Shown piece after piece: positions 1 through 13,058 of a DNA stretch of 64,000 bases (position 1 is the first letter of the stretch; each line of letters begins with the position of its first letter). The position numbers were made by a program, and so were the translations under genes. The stretch is from the NCBI GenBank assembly GCA_965153355.1, contig OZ231127.1, forward strand, positions 90,706,001-90,770,000. Direction: 5' to 3'. The DNA is from Flaccisagitta enflata. Its lineage: Eukaryota > Chaetognatha > Sagittoidea > Aphragmophora. The notes under the pieces were generated by a model. That model made no database searches, was not told where the DNA came from, and saw only the letters and a program-made list of their open reading frames with translations.

Positions 1-158
1 CCGTCTATCAAACTTTATTTTTTTACGTTTTTAGCGTTTACGGGCGGTTATTGCATTACTGCTCCTGCCCAAACACATGATTGTTTTTTCTTATCACTGC
101 ACCTGCCTACCAGCGCGCGACTTAGTTAGCGGTGTATCCGGCCTTGTTTTCTCGCAAA
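1..158 (+). mobile_element. HINE-like element, 5'-truncated by window edge
   Basis: Only the tail is present: CTGCTCCTGCCC, GCGCGCGACT, GGTGTATCCGGCCTTGTTTT. Confidence 0.7.
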
Positions 159-297
159 GTTGGTGCAAGATAAAGTACCGTAACATTTACACGGAACCAA
201 ATTGGGGGAAAGCCTCGGAGATTTTGCATTGTCAAAACAAAATTGAAATCTAGTTTCTGTTTGTCTGTTTGTGCTGTCGGGGAATCTGATTCTCTTT

Positions 298-539
298 AGT
301 TGCGGACACACAACTCTATAAGAGGCTTTGTCCGACCGTCCGTCCGTCCGTCCGTCCGTCCGTCCGTCTGTCCGTCCGTCCGTCCGTCCGTCCGTCCGTT
401 GGTCCATTGGTCCGTTGGTCCGTCAGCACGAGTCCAAAAGTGGGAAAACAAGCGTTCTAGAACATTTCATTTGCAAACAGTTGTATTTCCGCCCCTGCCC
501 ACCCGTCCGCAACTGATGGCCGTGTATCCGGCCTTGTTT
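298..539 (+). mobile_element. HINE-like element, TTGCGG head
   Basis: Head AGTTGCGGACACACAACTCT, CTATAAGAGG, GTCC microsatellite. Tail CCGTCCGCAACTGATGGCCG then TGTATCCGGCCTTGTTT. Confidence 0.9.
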
Positions 540-659
540 ATTTCTTTCTGTGTGTTTTCTCATCTAAATGTCTGTTCTCTCTTCTGTCCATGTGACTACC
601 TAGTATACTTTTTGTATGTTTCTATGTATCTCTTTTCTTCTTTTAATCAGTCTCCCTTT

Positions 660-885
<226 letters not shown>

Positions 886-905
886 ATATTACGACAGCGA
901 CTCAC

Positions 906-1066
906 GTCATGGCTTGATAGATGGATTCGACTCCGTATCTCATTGCAAACTCGTCTACGATTTCTTGCGCCGTTTCTTCAAAGTAGACTTTCCACGAGTC
1001 TTCGCCTTTTACATCCGGCAGTTTGTACATCGCACCTGACTTCTCACACAAGTGGTGGAACAAATT
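906..1066 (-). CDS. unc13: UNC13 exon: start of MUN domain
   Basis: 161-nt exon encoding [11 protein letters not shown], then [17 protein letters not shown] and [20 protein letters not shown]. It is close to the conserved UNC13 stretch that follows the C2B linker and opens the MUN domain, the rod that binds syntaxin-1 and drives SNARE assembly. The acceptor is TTTTACAG and the donor is AC|GTGAGT. It starts in phase 0 directly after the exon at 3326-3441 (which ends in CLHE) and ends in phase 2. This is the last exon inside the window on the 3' side. Imperfect copies of its acceptor and first bases are repeated in the upstream intron (1067-1230). Confidence 0.96.
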
Positions 1067-1540
1067 CTGTAAAAGGACAAAGACAAGTTGGATCAATTCG
1101 TGGAACAAATTCTGTAAAAAGGACAGAGTCGAGTTGGATATTCATCAATTGGTGGAGCTAATTTGTGAAAGGACAAAGTCAAATTGGATATTCATCAATT
1201 GGTGGAACTAATTCTGTAAAACGGGATGGAAGAACAAGATAAATTAGGATATCTATCAAATGGTGAAACAAATTTATAGAACAAGATGTAAGGACAAGGA
1301 AAATCAGGATAATGGAGCAAATTCTTAGAATTCAGTTACTCATAAATCGATGGGGTAGATTGGGAATGGCATATGAATGGGAGTGCAAGGACAGCAACAA
1401 TTTTGATAGTATTGATAATGGTACAGTTGATTTTGGGAAAAAAGTTGAACTAAACAGACGAGGACAAGTTAGAATGTTTGATATTCATAAATTAGTGGAG
1501 TAGATTCTGTAAAAAGGGAGGTGGGAGGGTAAAGAACAAG
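1060..1540 (-). repeat. unc13: Tandem copies of the acceptor at 1066, decaying into the intron
   Basis: Units of 45-51 bp contain the acceptor TTTTACAG with the exon start AATTTGTTCCACC. AG positions recur at 1069, 1114, 1165 (mutated to AA) and 1216. More diverged relatives (GGTGGA... ATTCTGTAAAA) extend to about 1520. Confidence 0.85.
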
Positions 1541-1712
1541 GCCGGATACACGGCTACCCCAGTCGCGTGCGGGTGGGCAGGGGCCATATTTTAGGTCACT
1601 TGATTACTTGGGCAGGTACAGTGAGGCCAAAGACCGTGTGACAGACCGATGGACAGACTGACGGACCGATGGACGGACAAAGTGGGTTGTAGAGTAGCGT
1701 AGCACGCGACTA
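1535..1712 (-). mobile_element. HINE-like element, GTCGCG type
   Basis: Minus-oriented copy: AACAAGGCCGGATACACGGC, GTCGCGTGCGGGTGGGCAGG, GACGGACC repeat, then GTCGCG-type head ending GCGACTAA. Confidence 0.85.
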
Positions 1713-1913
1713 ACAAATTCTCTATGCTCCGGTGGAATAGATTCTCTAAAAAGGAGGGTTACAAGGAGGAAGGAAAGTTCAACATATTTCTGATAGCCGA
1801 CATCCTAAAATGGTGATAACTAGCTATCATGACATGAAGGATAAGCAAACTCTCTGTTGCTTATGCAAATCAGGATTTTTCTCCAGACTTGATATTCGTG
1901 TAAATGGTTGTGA

Positions 1914-2196
1914 GTGATGAGTTGTAATCTTACCTCATGCAGGCACTTGAGTTGTAATCTTACCTCATGCAGGCACTTGAGTTGTAATCTTACCTCATGT
2001 AGGCACTTGAGATTTAATCATACCTCATGCAGGCACTTGAGTTGTAATCTTACCTCATGCAGGCACATGAGTTATAATCTTACCTCATGCAGGCACATGA
2101 GTTATAATCTTACCTCATGCAGGCACATGAGTTGTAATCTTACCTCATGCAGGCACATGAGTTGTAATTTTACTTCATGCAGGCACATGAGTTGTA
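1914..2196 (-). repeat. unc13: 30-bp satellite of the 5' splice site at 3326, distal block
   Basis: Nine to ten copies of the 30-bp unit TGCCTGCATGAGGTAAGATT plus ACAACTCATG, contiguous with the block at 2807-3340 before a 610-bp MITE inserted. Copies here still carry GAG|GTAAGATT. Confidence 0.93.
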
Positions 2197-2806
2197 CTAT
2201 CTAGGAAATAATTATGGAATCAACTTCAACCATAGATATCTTGACTTCTGATAATGCTAAATAACTTTTTCAAAAAAGTAAATTAATCTACATCAAAAAA
2301 TCTTCAAGATGAGTTCAGTCTGGTCTCTGTAGCTCAAACTGTTTAGAAATGACAAGCAAAAGAGTGAAAACTTTCATTTTCAAAATGGGTAGAAAAAAGT
2401 GAAAATGATTGAACACAAAAATTAGGGCTTTCTTCTGCTTGACATATCTCCGCTTCTAGAAAGGCAAATAACTTTTTAAAAAAAAGCAAATTTATCTACA
2501 TTGAAAAATCTTCAAGATGAGCGCAATCTGGTTTCTGTGGCTTAAACCGTTTAGAAATGACAAGCAAAACAATGGAAACTCTCTATTAAATGATAAAATG
2601 GCAATAACCGCTCACAGATGGCAGAACAAGACCCTAATAATCTGTATGAAAGTCTTTATCAACCGCCCCCTAGTTGCAAAACTGAAGGTATTAGTTAACA
2701 AGAATATCACATGAAGTGCTTATGCGATCAGTATCATAGTTTTAACAGAATTTGTTTGATAAATCAAATCGCACTCTTTTTGATTCCATAATTATTTCCT
2801 ATATAG
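2197..2806. mobile_element. Tc1/mariner-type MITE (610 bp)
   Basis: Terminal inverted repeats of 27 bp with one mismatch (CTATCTAGGAAATAATTATG and CTATATAGGAAATAATTATG) are flanked by TA on both sides. It is inserted inside the 30-bp satellite. The interior has two diverged direct copies of about 120 bp (AATCTTCAAGATGAG ... TTTAGAAATGACAAGCAAAA) and no transposase frame. Confidence 0.92.
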
Positions 2807-3463
<657 letters not shown>

Positions 3464-3610
3464 TCAAATGAAATGGTAAATGACAAATTATTCATAGAAT
3501 AACGAAGTCTTATATAGACATGGATGTATCTATTATCAACTTTATCATACACGTACAAATTGAAATTCTTCTTTCTAAACTTAAGAATGTAGCACCAATC
3601 ATCCTTCTGC

Positions 3611-3919
<309 letters not shown>

Positions 3920-3952
3920 TCATCTATGCGGCCCTCTCTGTTACTTCAATTA

Positions 3953-4128
3953 CAGTGGAACCCCGCAACAACAGACCCGCCTTTAAGGGTTCCCCATCAA
4001 TAAAGGTCAACATTCTGAGGTCCCAAATGATAGTTGATAATGTGATTTCACCTCTCTTTAAAGGTAAACCTGAGATAAAGGTGAAAAATCTTCAGTCACA
4101 ATGAGACCGATGAGGCGGGGTCCGACTG
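3953..4128. mobile_element. Pogo/Tigger-like MITE (176 bp)
   Basis: Ends CAGTGGAACCCCGC and GCGGGGTCCGACTG are inverted, with TA on both sides. Pogo/Tigger elements have TA targets and ends of this CAGT-GAACCCC type. There is no coding content. Confidence 0.8.
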
Positions 4129-4368
4129 TACTTAGAATGCAATCTAGCATGTTGCCGCTAATCCTTGAACTTATTACTGGAATAAAAGTCCTCTGACTTA
4201 CAAATGAATCAACCGCCATTATTTTGATTTGAGGTTACTATTAGACAAGATCAATGAGAAAGTGCTTTTCAACTGATTGCCTGCTGTAGAACAAATACAT
4301 TTCAATCGCATTTCAATGGCATTTCAATTTCATCTCAATGGCATTTCAAATGTCTTCCAATTAATTAC

Positions 4369-4447
4369 CTGCATTAGTCTTGATTTGAAGTCGTCGTCTT
4401 CATCCCAGACGCGAACTTTGATTCTGTCTGATGAGTTATGGCACTCA
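4369..4447 (-). CDS. unc13: UNC13 exon: C2B calcium-binding loop 3
   Basis: 79-nt exon encoding [19 protein letters not shown] followed by FKSRLMQ. The WDEDDD segment supplies the acidic residues of the third calcium-binding loop of the C2B domain, so calcium binding is likely retained. The acceptor is CTTTGACAG and the donor is GCAG|GTAATT. The preceding exon gives TT and this exon T, making Phe, so the junction reads KFFFECH. It ends in phase 0. A GAAT tetranucleotide repeat (4480-4590) lies about 35 bp upstream of the acceptor. Confidence 0.97.
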
Positions 4448-4479
4448 CTGTCAAAGAGGGAAAAAGTATGAAAAATGTT

Positions 4480-4595
4480 TAGAATGAATGAATGAATGAA
4501 TGAATGAATGAATGAATGAATGAATAAATGAATGAATGAATGAATGAATGAAAGAATGAATGAATGACTGAATTAATGAATGAAAAGACAAAAAA
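4480..4595. repeat. (GAAT)n microsatellite
   Basis: Tetranucleotide array in the intron between 4447 and 4857. Confidence 0.95.
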
Positions 4596-4856
4596 AACTA
4601 TTGAGTTAAAACAGCGCGGGAAATTAACTATTTAATTCATCTTGCGGGGTAAAATAAACACTAGTTAACTATCGTCTGAAAACTGTAATTCATAGGCGGT
4701 ATCTTTTATCAACATTACAAAAGCTGTCCTTTTATATATGTGTATTAATCTTTTAAGCTCATTTCTTTGCCAATTCTCAAACGCAAATTTTCCTTTTTCC
4801 GCGGCAAGATTTTTAATTTCATTCTGACTCATGAGACTTAGGAAAAAAAAACTCAC

Positions 4857-4998
4857 AAGAAGAACTTTTCGTTCCAGACAGGATTGAGATCTGAGTAGAC
4901 TGTTTTTGTCCTTTTCTTCGTCTTTCCAACTTGGACGCTGACGTAAGGGTCGCTGGTGCCTGTCTTGTCCTTAGCTATCAATCCTTGGGCACATATTA
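4857..4998 (-). CDS. unc13: UNC13 exon: C2B domain start, calcium loop 1
   Basis: 142-nt exon encoding [20 protein letters not shown], then [20 protein letters not shown] and VWNEKFF. This is the first half of the C2B domain. The aspartates of [11 protein letters not shown] correspond to calcium loop 1, and the lysine-rich KTKKRTKT strand is the phosphoinositide-facing polybasic strand. The acceptor is TTTGCAG and the donor is CTT|GTGAGT. It follows the exon ending in AKIAIT through a split Val codon. Confidence 0.97.
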
Positions 4999-5130
4999 CT
5001 GCAAACAAACAAAGAAATAAATGGAAAAAATATTTTTTGTGTTAAAAGACGAAATTTTGGATGAATAGTCAATTTTTTTTTTAGGTTGAAAGAGTATTAA
5101 ATAGGTTAACATGCATTGTTGGTTTTGATG

Positions 5131-5601
5131 CAGTCGAACCCCGCAACAACCGGGATCAAGAGAATATCAAGTTTCATGTATTCATTAGCGTAACAAGAAT
5201 TTGCACAAAGTCACAGGAAAGTTCTCTATCAAAGGGATATAGCTCAAAAATCATGTATAAAGATGGTCCAAGAAAAAAAATAAGCTATGGGACCCCTGTA
5301 AACTATGGCTGCCACCCCCTCATATCCCAAAGAAAATGTATGGGATGGATTTTGGTCTTGAGGGTTTCCTATATTTTATCATGAGGAAGGGGGTGGCTAA
5401 ATTTTTTTTGTGGACCATCTCTATACATGATTTTGAGCTATCTCCCTTTGATGGAGAACTTTCCTATGACTTTTGAGAAATAATTGTTGAACTAATATTC
5501 ATGTTATTGGCAATAAAGAAAAAAAACAGAAGAAAAGATTCTTTATTTCGTATTGGCGAATTTGTGTTACCCTCAGGGCTGTTATTGCGGGGTTCAACTG
5601 T
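5131..5601. mobile_element. Pogo/Tigger-like MITE with long internal foldback
   Basis: Ends CAGTCGAACCCCGCAACAAC and GTTATTGCGGGGTTCAACTG are near-perfect inverted repeats, related to the element at 3953. Inside, about 75 bp (GGAAAGTTCTCTATCAAAGG ... CATGTATAAAGATGGTCC) is repeated in inverted orientation near 5420-5475. A TA target site is not clear on the left. Confidence 0.75.
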
Positions 5602-6600
5602 ATATTGTACAATCCGTAGCAAAAGTGTTGCATTATGTGGAAAACAAAAAAATATTCGTGATTTTTTATGAACCGTCTTTGGGTCAAAATCTTGGCATTT
5701 CAATTTGCATTCTCACATGGTAAAAAATACATAAATCATGCATTTTTATCAATGAAAAAAAAAAATAGAAGCTGCTAAACAATTGAAACAATTGCATCCC
5801 CATTTTATGATAAACTCAGTTTCATCAATAGTTTTTTCCCCTCTCCCTAGGCTCCCTTAGTTCCCTAAGCTCTCCTGAACTCCGTGAGTATTTCAGCGTA
5901 TTAATTGCTTATGCTCCTCTTTGTTAAGATATTCCCTTTAAGGATGTAAAATACAAAATAACAACCTTTAAGTTGAATTGCAGAAGGTTAAGAAGAAAAA
6001 GGGAATTTTTCATTCATTGGCTACAGAAAGTGATTGCTGAATCAGCTGGTGACGACTATTTGATTTAAAGTGGTAAATATGGCAAGAATACGTGTCCTCG
6101 CAATGGCTTAGCAAAAAGACCATCACGCAGTGAGCAATGTGAAGTGTGAAACATCTTCATGAAAGCTTCTGACAATAACAACCAGAAAACAAATGGCGTG
6201 CCATAACAATCGGATCCAGTCCATACATTTAATGATTACATTCATTCATGTGTGCCGATTTAAAAAAGCCATCTTCCTTGAAACACATAAGTTGTACTAT
6301 GCGTCTTTGCGTGAATAAGGCAATTTGCTACTCCATTTTGAGACTTAAACGCGAGCCACCTGTCAATCATGAGCTAGACAGTAACAAACATGAGATACAC
6401 ATATGATTATGTAGAATCAGGAAAGGCATAACTGCAGTTGACTTTGTAAAAGTTTTATTTTCTTTTTTTTTTATCGAACAAACATGCCATTTTTTTTTTA
6501 AAGAAATAATTTTTGTTGTTGTTGTTTTTTGATGCGATGCGTCGTCGTTGTTGTTATTGTCTTGGCCGCATTGTTTCATACAATTGCTGGCCTGTTTTAC
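5602..6600. other. unc13: Intron, no feature recognised
   Basis: AT-rich intron sequence with short T and A runs and a TTG-rich patch at 6515-6560. I see no exon or recognisable element. Confidence 0.6.
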
Positions 6601-6707
6601 CTGTAATGGCAATTTTGGCTTTCCAACTGGATGTCCCATCCAGAAAACTTTGTTTTGCAGCTTTTTTAAAGCTTTCATGAGCTTTTGGATCTACGTCAAA
6701 AGTATCC
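6601..6707 (-). CDS. unc13: UNC13 exon: C1-C2B linker
   Basis: 107-nt exon encoding DTFDVDPKAHESFKKAAKQS and FLDGTSSWKAKIAIT. It matches the linker that in other UNC13 proteins contains the motif [16 protein letters not shown] before C2B. The donor is ACAG|GTAAAA. The frame joins the upstream exon through a split Arg codon (AG plus G). The acceptor implied by this frame, AACGTAAAAAG, is purine-rich and lacks a normal pyrimidine tract. A long CT tract (read on this strand) lies 130-270 bp upstream. Confidence 0.92.
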
Positions 6708-6838
6708 CTTTTTACGTTTTTAAATTTGGTTTTTTGGTGGTTTGTTGACGGCAAGAGGATGAAGGAGGAGGAGGAGGAGGAGGTTGGGTGGTACAGCGCA
6801 ACATGGGTTGAGGTTTATATGGTAAAGGTAAAAGCAAT

Positions 6839-6979
<141 letters not shown>

Positions 6980-9457
6980 GACATACAGATTTTCTTTTTT
7001 TGGATAGGAATCACACACGAGGGAAAAAAGAAAATGATTCATGGATGAACAAAAAAGAGTTTAATGAGGGGAAAAATAAGGGCCAGAGGAGGAAAAGGAG
7101 AAAAAAGAGAGAAAAAGGAAACATTTATAAAGAAAACGACACTACACTTGTGGTTTAAAAGAGTCTCCGTCTGTACGTACAGATAGACGAGCAGACAGAC
7201 AGACAGACTGGTAGATTGATGGGGAAGAAACTGAAGATTGTGAACTACCGCCAAATGAAAAAAGGACGACAGGAATTTAGGGCATTTTGGGGAAGAGAGG
7301 GTACAACTCGGATACTAAAATGGGAAGTATGAAATTCCCCCCTCCCCCCTTTTATTTTTGGCAGTCATGGGAAGATAAGGAAAAAGATGACTTGCTTGGT
7401 TGTACCGCTGTGTTCAGTTGCTTCCTTGGAATATTCTATGCACAAGTTTTGCCAATCTGTATGTTTGTTTTTGTACAAGTTTTGCCAATCTGTATGTTTG
7501 TTTATCCCTCTGTAAATCTATTGTGACAATAACCAACAGAAGCGATGGGGAGAAATGACAATGACGATGGCAGATGACAGAAAGAAAATGACTGAAAGAA
7601 AATGACAGAAAGAAAATGACAGTGATGAAGAAATGTTATGAGAAAGATGATGAAATGATGACAAGGATAAAAGGTGGGGGGAAAGAGGGTGAAGAAAGAA
7701 TACGAAATATTGGACACACTTGGGAAAAAAAAATTGCCGAAAATAGCTGCTCTTTACTGTTTTTTGTTTGTTTCAGGAGTTGAATTTGAAAAGCTTCCAA
7801 GCTTTATTCAAGATTAACAGCTAATGCAAGGTAACAATATCATCGCGGATGGGTGGGCAGGGGTATAAACCCCCTCTTTCCTCCGCAGTGTGGAGTCCAC
7901 ACACACATACACAGTGCTGTCCGCACACATTCATGCAAACACATTCATACAGAGCATTCAAAATGCGTCTTCACACTAACTCAAATGTGACCTACGGATA
8001 GATCAATGGACAGACAGATGGACGGACCGACATAACGATGGAGAAACAATCCTACATAGATATCTTATCTCAAATAGTGGGGAAACATTTTTATCTTTGG
8101 GTCTATTTTTCTCAAGTGTTTTAGTTTATTGTTGTCCCATAGCAAAATGATAAAATCTCTTTTTCCGTCTTCAGCGCTATTGTTAAGTCACAGTGCAAAC
8201 GAAGGCAAAATTAGACAACCATACATATTCATAATTTGCTGTACTTTTTGATTATAACAATAGAAAGTATACTTTGTATTTTTAGTTTTATTATTCACTT
8301 ACACAATGTTAAGAAAAAATAATAAACCCAGAAACTTGATATTACATTGATGAGAGACAGAAACAATCACTCTTTTGCTAGAATTCCCTTAAAAAAACAG
8401 TTGCAAGAATTTAGGAAGCAGTTGAGTGAAACTCTAATTCTGTCTCCCAATGCTAATTTTTGCACTTTTAAGAACATAGCCCTATTCTTATATGTTTTTA
8501 GAATGAGGCTATGTTTTTGGAAATGCAAATTTATCAAATTAGAAGCCTGCTTAGAATTTCACCCAAGACAACTCCCTTTGCAAAATTAAATTGTCTTCAT
8601 AAATCCGTAATTCTAGCATCATTTATCTTTATTTTTCTTACATTTAAGTGTGATATCAATTATCTTTTATGCAAAAATATCATTATTTAGAATGATAGAT
8701 TATATTAATTGTTTAAAAAATCATCATTAAACGACATTAGAAATTGTCAAAAAAATGTGTTGTCTCATTAAATTTCGTCTTTGTTTTCACTGTGACTTAA
8801 ACCCATGAGCTTGAGAAAAAGAGAAGAGGAGAAGATTTCACACAAAGCAAAGGATACAGTAGAAATATGGCAATGGGATAGGGGCTGGCGGGGGGGGGGG
8901 GGAAGGTGGTAAACGCAGCTGTTTTTGATAATGATAGTATGATCATTCATTGAAATCAAACCATCATCGGAATCACACAGTCTTAATAAAAAATTAAAAG
9001 AAGCCAACTGAAAATAATCTTTTCGTTCGACATTTGAAAATAAAAAGAATTAAAAGGAATAGTAGAAAACATAGATTTTATGGATTTTCCAGACATCACA
9101 GTGTTGTTCTTTTTGTTTTAAATTCTATCATTTTTGTCCCTTAATCCTCGCGCGCCTGTGTAGACTATTTTGTGGTCAACTGCAGCGAACCTTGAAAAAA
9201 AGTTACGAATTATAAAAAAAAAGAGCGACATCTACAACAAAATATGAGCACCAATTAGGAGAGTGAAAAAAATATGTAGTACCATTACACCAAAAAAAGA
9301 GCCATGTGTTGTTTTTAGTTATCATGTATACCAAATATTATCACTATTATTACCATAAGAAAAATTAGCCATATTAAGAAAAAAAAAGAACTCAACTACT
9401 TTTACAAGGGTTAACATTTGTAAAGAAAACGATGACTTAGACGCCACAATATTTAGT

Positions 9458-9490
<33 letters not shown>

Positions 9491-10464
9491 CCAAGGGAGA
9501 ATAGTGTCCATGGGACTGAATGGACATTTTTTTCGTCGGCCAGGTATTATGTCCTGTTACCTGTTATACTTAATTTGGCCGACCACTTCGATGTGCCGTC
9601 AAGAATATTTTGCTTGACGGCTTTGACGTGGCCAACATGAGACCTTGAGTCCACTGCAAATACCTCTCTATCAAGGGCAAAGGATCATGGGTTCATTTTT
9701 TAATAATGGATTCAAGGGAATTTTTTATTTTGGAAGGGGGGCGGTGGGGGGCGGGGGCGGAGGGCGGATGGGGAGGAGTTTGTTTTGTTTTAAGGGGGAG
9801 GGATATTGATTTCATTTTTTTTATACAAAGGAGGGGAAGGATTATTGGAATTTTTTTTTTGCGTGTGTGTGGTATTTTGAGGGAATATGGTGCGAAAACA
9901 AAATTAGAATTTTCATATTGGAAAAAAAAAACATTATGGGGAAAATGTTAAAACCGCAAAATTCCAATGTGGCTTTAATATCTTTATTGGTTTTCTTGGT
10001 CGTTCCCTCGTTCAAATTAAGTAAACGTGGATAAGCTTGCCTGCAAAAATTTGCAAGAAACTACAAATAGTTCATCCATCCAATTATTCAAAAGAAAGTT
10101 GGTGTTACAGACGATTTTACAAAAAGTTGGATTGAGTGTTTAGTTAGATTTTATGAAATAGATTGTAAGAAATGTGCCGGACTTGTGACGTCTGTCTGAA
10201 AAAAAATCTACATGCCTCCATTAACATCTCAATAAAGGTCTCTGCTGTCAGTTTGATCACATCAGTGATTTTTGAATCTTGAAGAGAAACCAAAAAAAAA
10301 AAAAAAAAAAAAAACCCAAAATGAATAAAAAGACTGGAGATAGTTTGGAGTTAAGTCCAAGACTTACGATAGGAAAGCAGCTTAATGAGCCTGAAGAGGT
10401 CTGATATGTATATGTGTTTCATTAGGCCCAACTAGGGCAGATTTGCCCAGTAAATCCTATTTAC
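6980..10464. other. unc13: Long UNC13 intron, mostly unassigned
   Basis: AT-rich intron. It contains a short direct duplication (ACAAGTTTTGCCAATCTGTA at about 7441 and 7477), a possible degenerate fragment of the GTCC element family (about 7845-8035), the MITE at 8424-8561, a G run at 8888, a short GA run at 9458, and hairpin-forming sequence at 9537-9632 (GTCGGCCAG ... TGGCCGAC). No exon is supported. Confidence 0.6.
8424..8561. mobile_element. Palindromic foldback MITE, diverged copy
   Basis: Shares AAGAACATAGCC, TTCTTATATGTTTTTAGAAT and GAAATGCAAATTTAT with the element at 33668-33817, and is also self-complementary. Confidence 0.65.
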
Positions 10465-10585
10465 CTGATTAGTTCAAAAATTTCTGGTTTGTTGCGTTCT
10501 CGGACTTTCATTCTCTCCTTCATGGCAGAAATGATGTTTTGCGTCTTGTCTTCGGCGCCATGTTTAGAGCTTTTTTCGGCGGCGC
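10465..10585 (-). CDS. unc13: UNC13 exon: post-C1 helix
   Basis: 121-nt exon encoding [20 protein letters not shown], then [19 protein letters not shown]. This segment directly follows the C1 domain in UNC13 proteins and is nearly invariant. The acceptor is TTTGTGCAG and the donor is ATCAG|GTAAAT. Split Arg codons on both sides join it to the C1 exon and to the exon at 6707. The intron upstream (10586-10953) is almost wholly a GAAT repeat. Confidence 0.97.
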
Positions 10586-10589
10586 CTGC

Positions 10590-11176
<587 letters not shown>

Positions 11177-11333
11177 TCAAGAGAGGAGGAAAAAAGGGCG
11201 TGCAAGAAAGGTTTAACAGAGGGATATCAGGTGAGGGAGATCAGGATTTGCAGTAGAACCGGTAGTTGTTAACTTACCGAAATTAACTGATTGACTAATT
11301 TTCTGGGTGCTAAATGGCAAAAATCCGCTTTTT

Positions 11334-11717
11334 AGTCGCGTGCACGCGACTCTACACCTTGGTCTGTCGGTCGGTCGGTCCGTTGGTCCGTCACAAATAT
11401 TTCTAAATTTTTGACTGTTTTTAACATTTTATATTTTCTAACATTTTTTAACATTTTTTAACATTTTCTAACATTTTTAACATTTTTTAACATTTTTCAA
11501 CATCTTTAAATATTCTTAACATTTTTTACCATTTTTTAAAATTTTACCTTTTTTAACATTTATAAATTTTTTTTACACTTTTTGACATTTTTCAACATTT
11601 TTTAACATTCCTTGACATTTTTAACATTTTTTAACATTCTTAGCATTTCAACATGATTTTGCTCTTTTGTTTGTCATTTCCCAACGCACGCGACTGTTGC
11701 CCTCTTGGGCCTGTTTT
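11334..11717 (+). mobile_element. HINE-like element (GTCGCG head) with internal decamer array
   Basis: Begins AGTCGCGTGCACGCGACTCT (hairpin) and a short GTCC/GTCG repeat. It ends with the complementary subterminal GCACGCGAC, a GCCCTCTTGGGC hairpin and CTGTTTT. The interior from 11405 to 11650 is an array of TTAACATTTT-like units. Confidence 0.75.
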
Positions 11718-11934
11718 CCCCAAATCTAATCTTTTGAAAAATTTTTTGAGGGTTAATTTCTTTTTATAGGTAAAACCGAAAAAGATACAATATTTGCGCC
11801 AAAATCTAAAGGGGAAGCTGGAAGACACGCCTTTACAAATGGTCAATGGGAAATCCAATCTTTATGAAAATATTTACTCGGAAGTAACAAAACGGTAAAA
11901 ATCTTAATTATGTTTAAAGCTCAATTGTTCAAAT

Positions 11935-12412
11935 ATTCATACATTCATTCATTCAATCATTCATTCATTCATTTATTCATTCTTTCAATCATTCATTCAT
12001 TCATTCATTAATTCATTTATTCATTCATTCAATCATTCATTCATTCATTCATTCTTTCATTCATTCATTCATTCATTTCTTGATTCATTCATTCATTCAT
12101 TCATTTCTTCATTCATTCATTCATTCATTCATTCAATCAATCATTCATTCATCCATTTATTCATTCATTCATTCATTTATTCATTCATTCATTCATTCAT
12201 TCATTCATTCATTCAATAAATCATTCATTCATTTATTCATTCATTCATTCATTCATTTATTCATTCATTCATTCATTCATTCATTCATTCAATAAATCAA
12301 TCAATCATTCATTCATTTATTCATTCATTCATTCATTCATTCATTCATTCATTCATTCATTCATTCATTCATTCATTCATCCATTCATTCATTCATTCAT
12401 TCACTCATTCAC
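11935..12412. repeat. unc13: (ATTC)n array abutting the donor at 12417
   Basis: About 480 bp of tetranucleotide repeat. On the gene strand it begins immediately after the donor as GTAAGTGAATGAGTGAATG. Confidence 0.95.
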
Positions 12413-12416
12413 TTAC

Positions 12417-12494
12417 TAGTTCTTCGTCGTTAAGCGAGGCTCTAGCCACCATGGCGGACGGCACTCCAACATTTTTTCTCGCAGCGGCCATCGT
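12417..12494 (-). CDS. unc13: UNC13 exon: linker before C1
   Basis: 78-nt exon, phase 0 at both ends, encoding TMAAARKNVGVPSAMVARAS and LNDEEL. It corresponds to the short Ala/Ser linker ending in LN(D/N)EEL that immediately precedes the (M/N)[13 protein letters not shown] motif in other UNC13 proteins. The acceptor is GTAATCCCAG and the donor is CTA|GTAAGT. The donor runs straight into GAATGAGTGAATG and then about 480 bp of tetranucleotide repeat. Confidence 0.93.
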
Positions 12495-12764
12495 CTGGGA
12501 TTACAAAGTTAATTTTCAGCATTAAAGACTTTACTAACTTTAGTCACTTCTCTTTACACTTTTTTCATTATCATTTGAAAATAATCTAAAAATTGGATAC
12601 AATTCCGTGCGTCAATTGGCAAATGGTTTACCCGCTCCATATTTCCAAGCTCACGATACCCCAGAGCAAAACCTTATATATGAAAAAAAATAACGCCCCC
12701 CCCCAAAAAAAAATATGGGGAGCCACTCTTCAGAAAAAGAAAAAAAAAAGAACAACGACAACAA

Positions 12765-12765
<1 letters not shown>

Positions 12766-12859
<94 letters not shown>

Positions 12860-12860
12860 T
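12766..12860. repeat. (CAA)n microsatellite
   Basis: About 30 perfect CAA units. Confidence 0.97.
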
Positions 12861-13025
12861 AATCCTCCCCTTAAATGTATTGTAAGAAAAAATCGAAAAC
12901 TGTGCTTTACTGTATGTATATGACAGCGTGACTTTTATCCCTATAAAACATTAGGAATTTATGATTAAGATAGCGTATATGCTCATGCCATTATTGAATA
13001 CTGAAGTGAAAAAACATGCTTGTAT

Positions 13026-13058
<33 letters not shown>

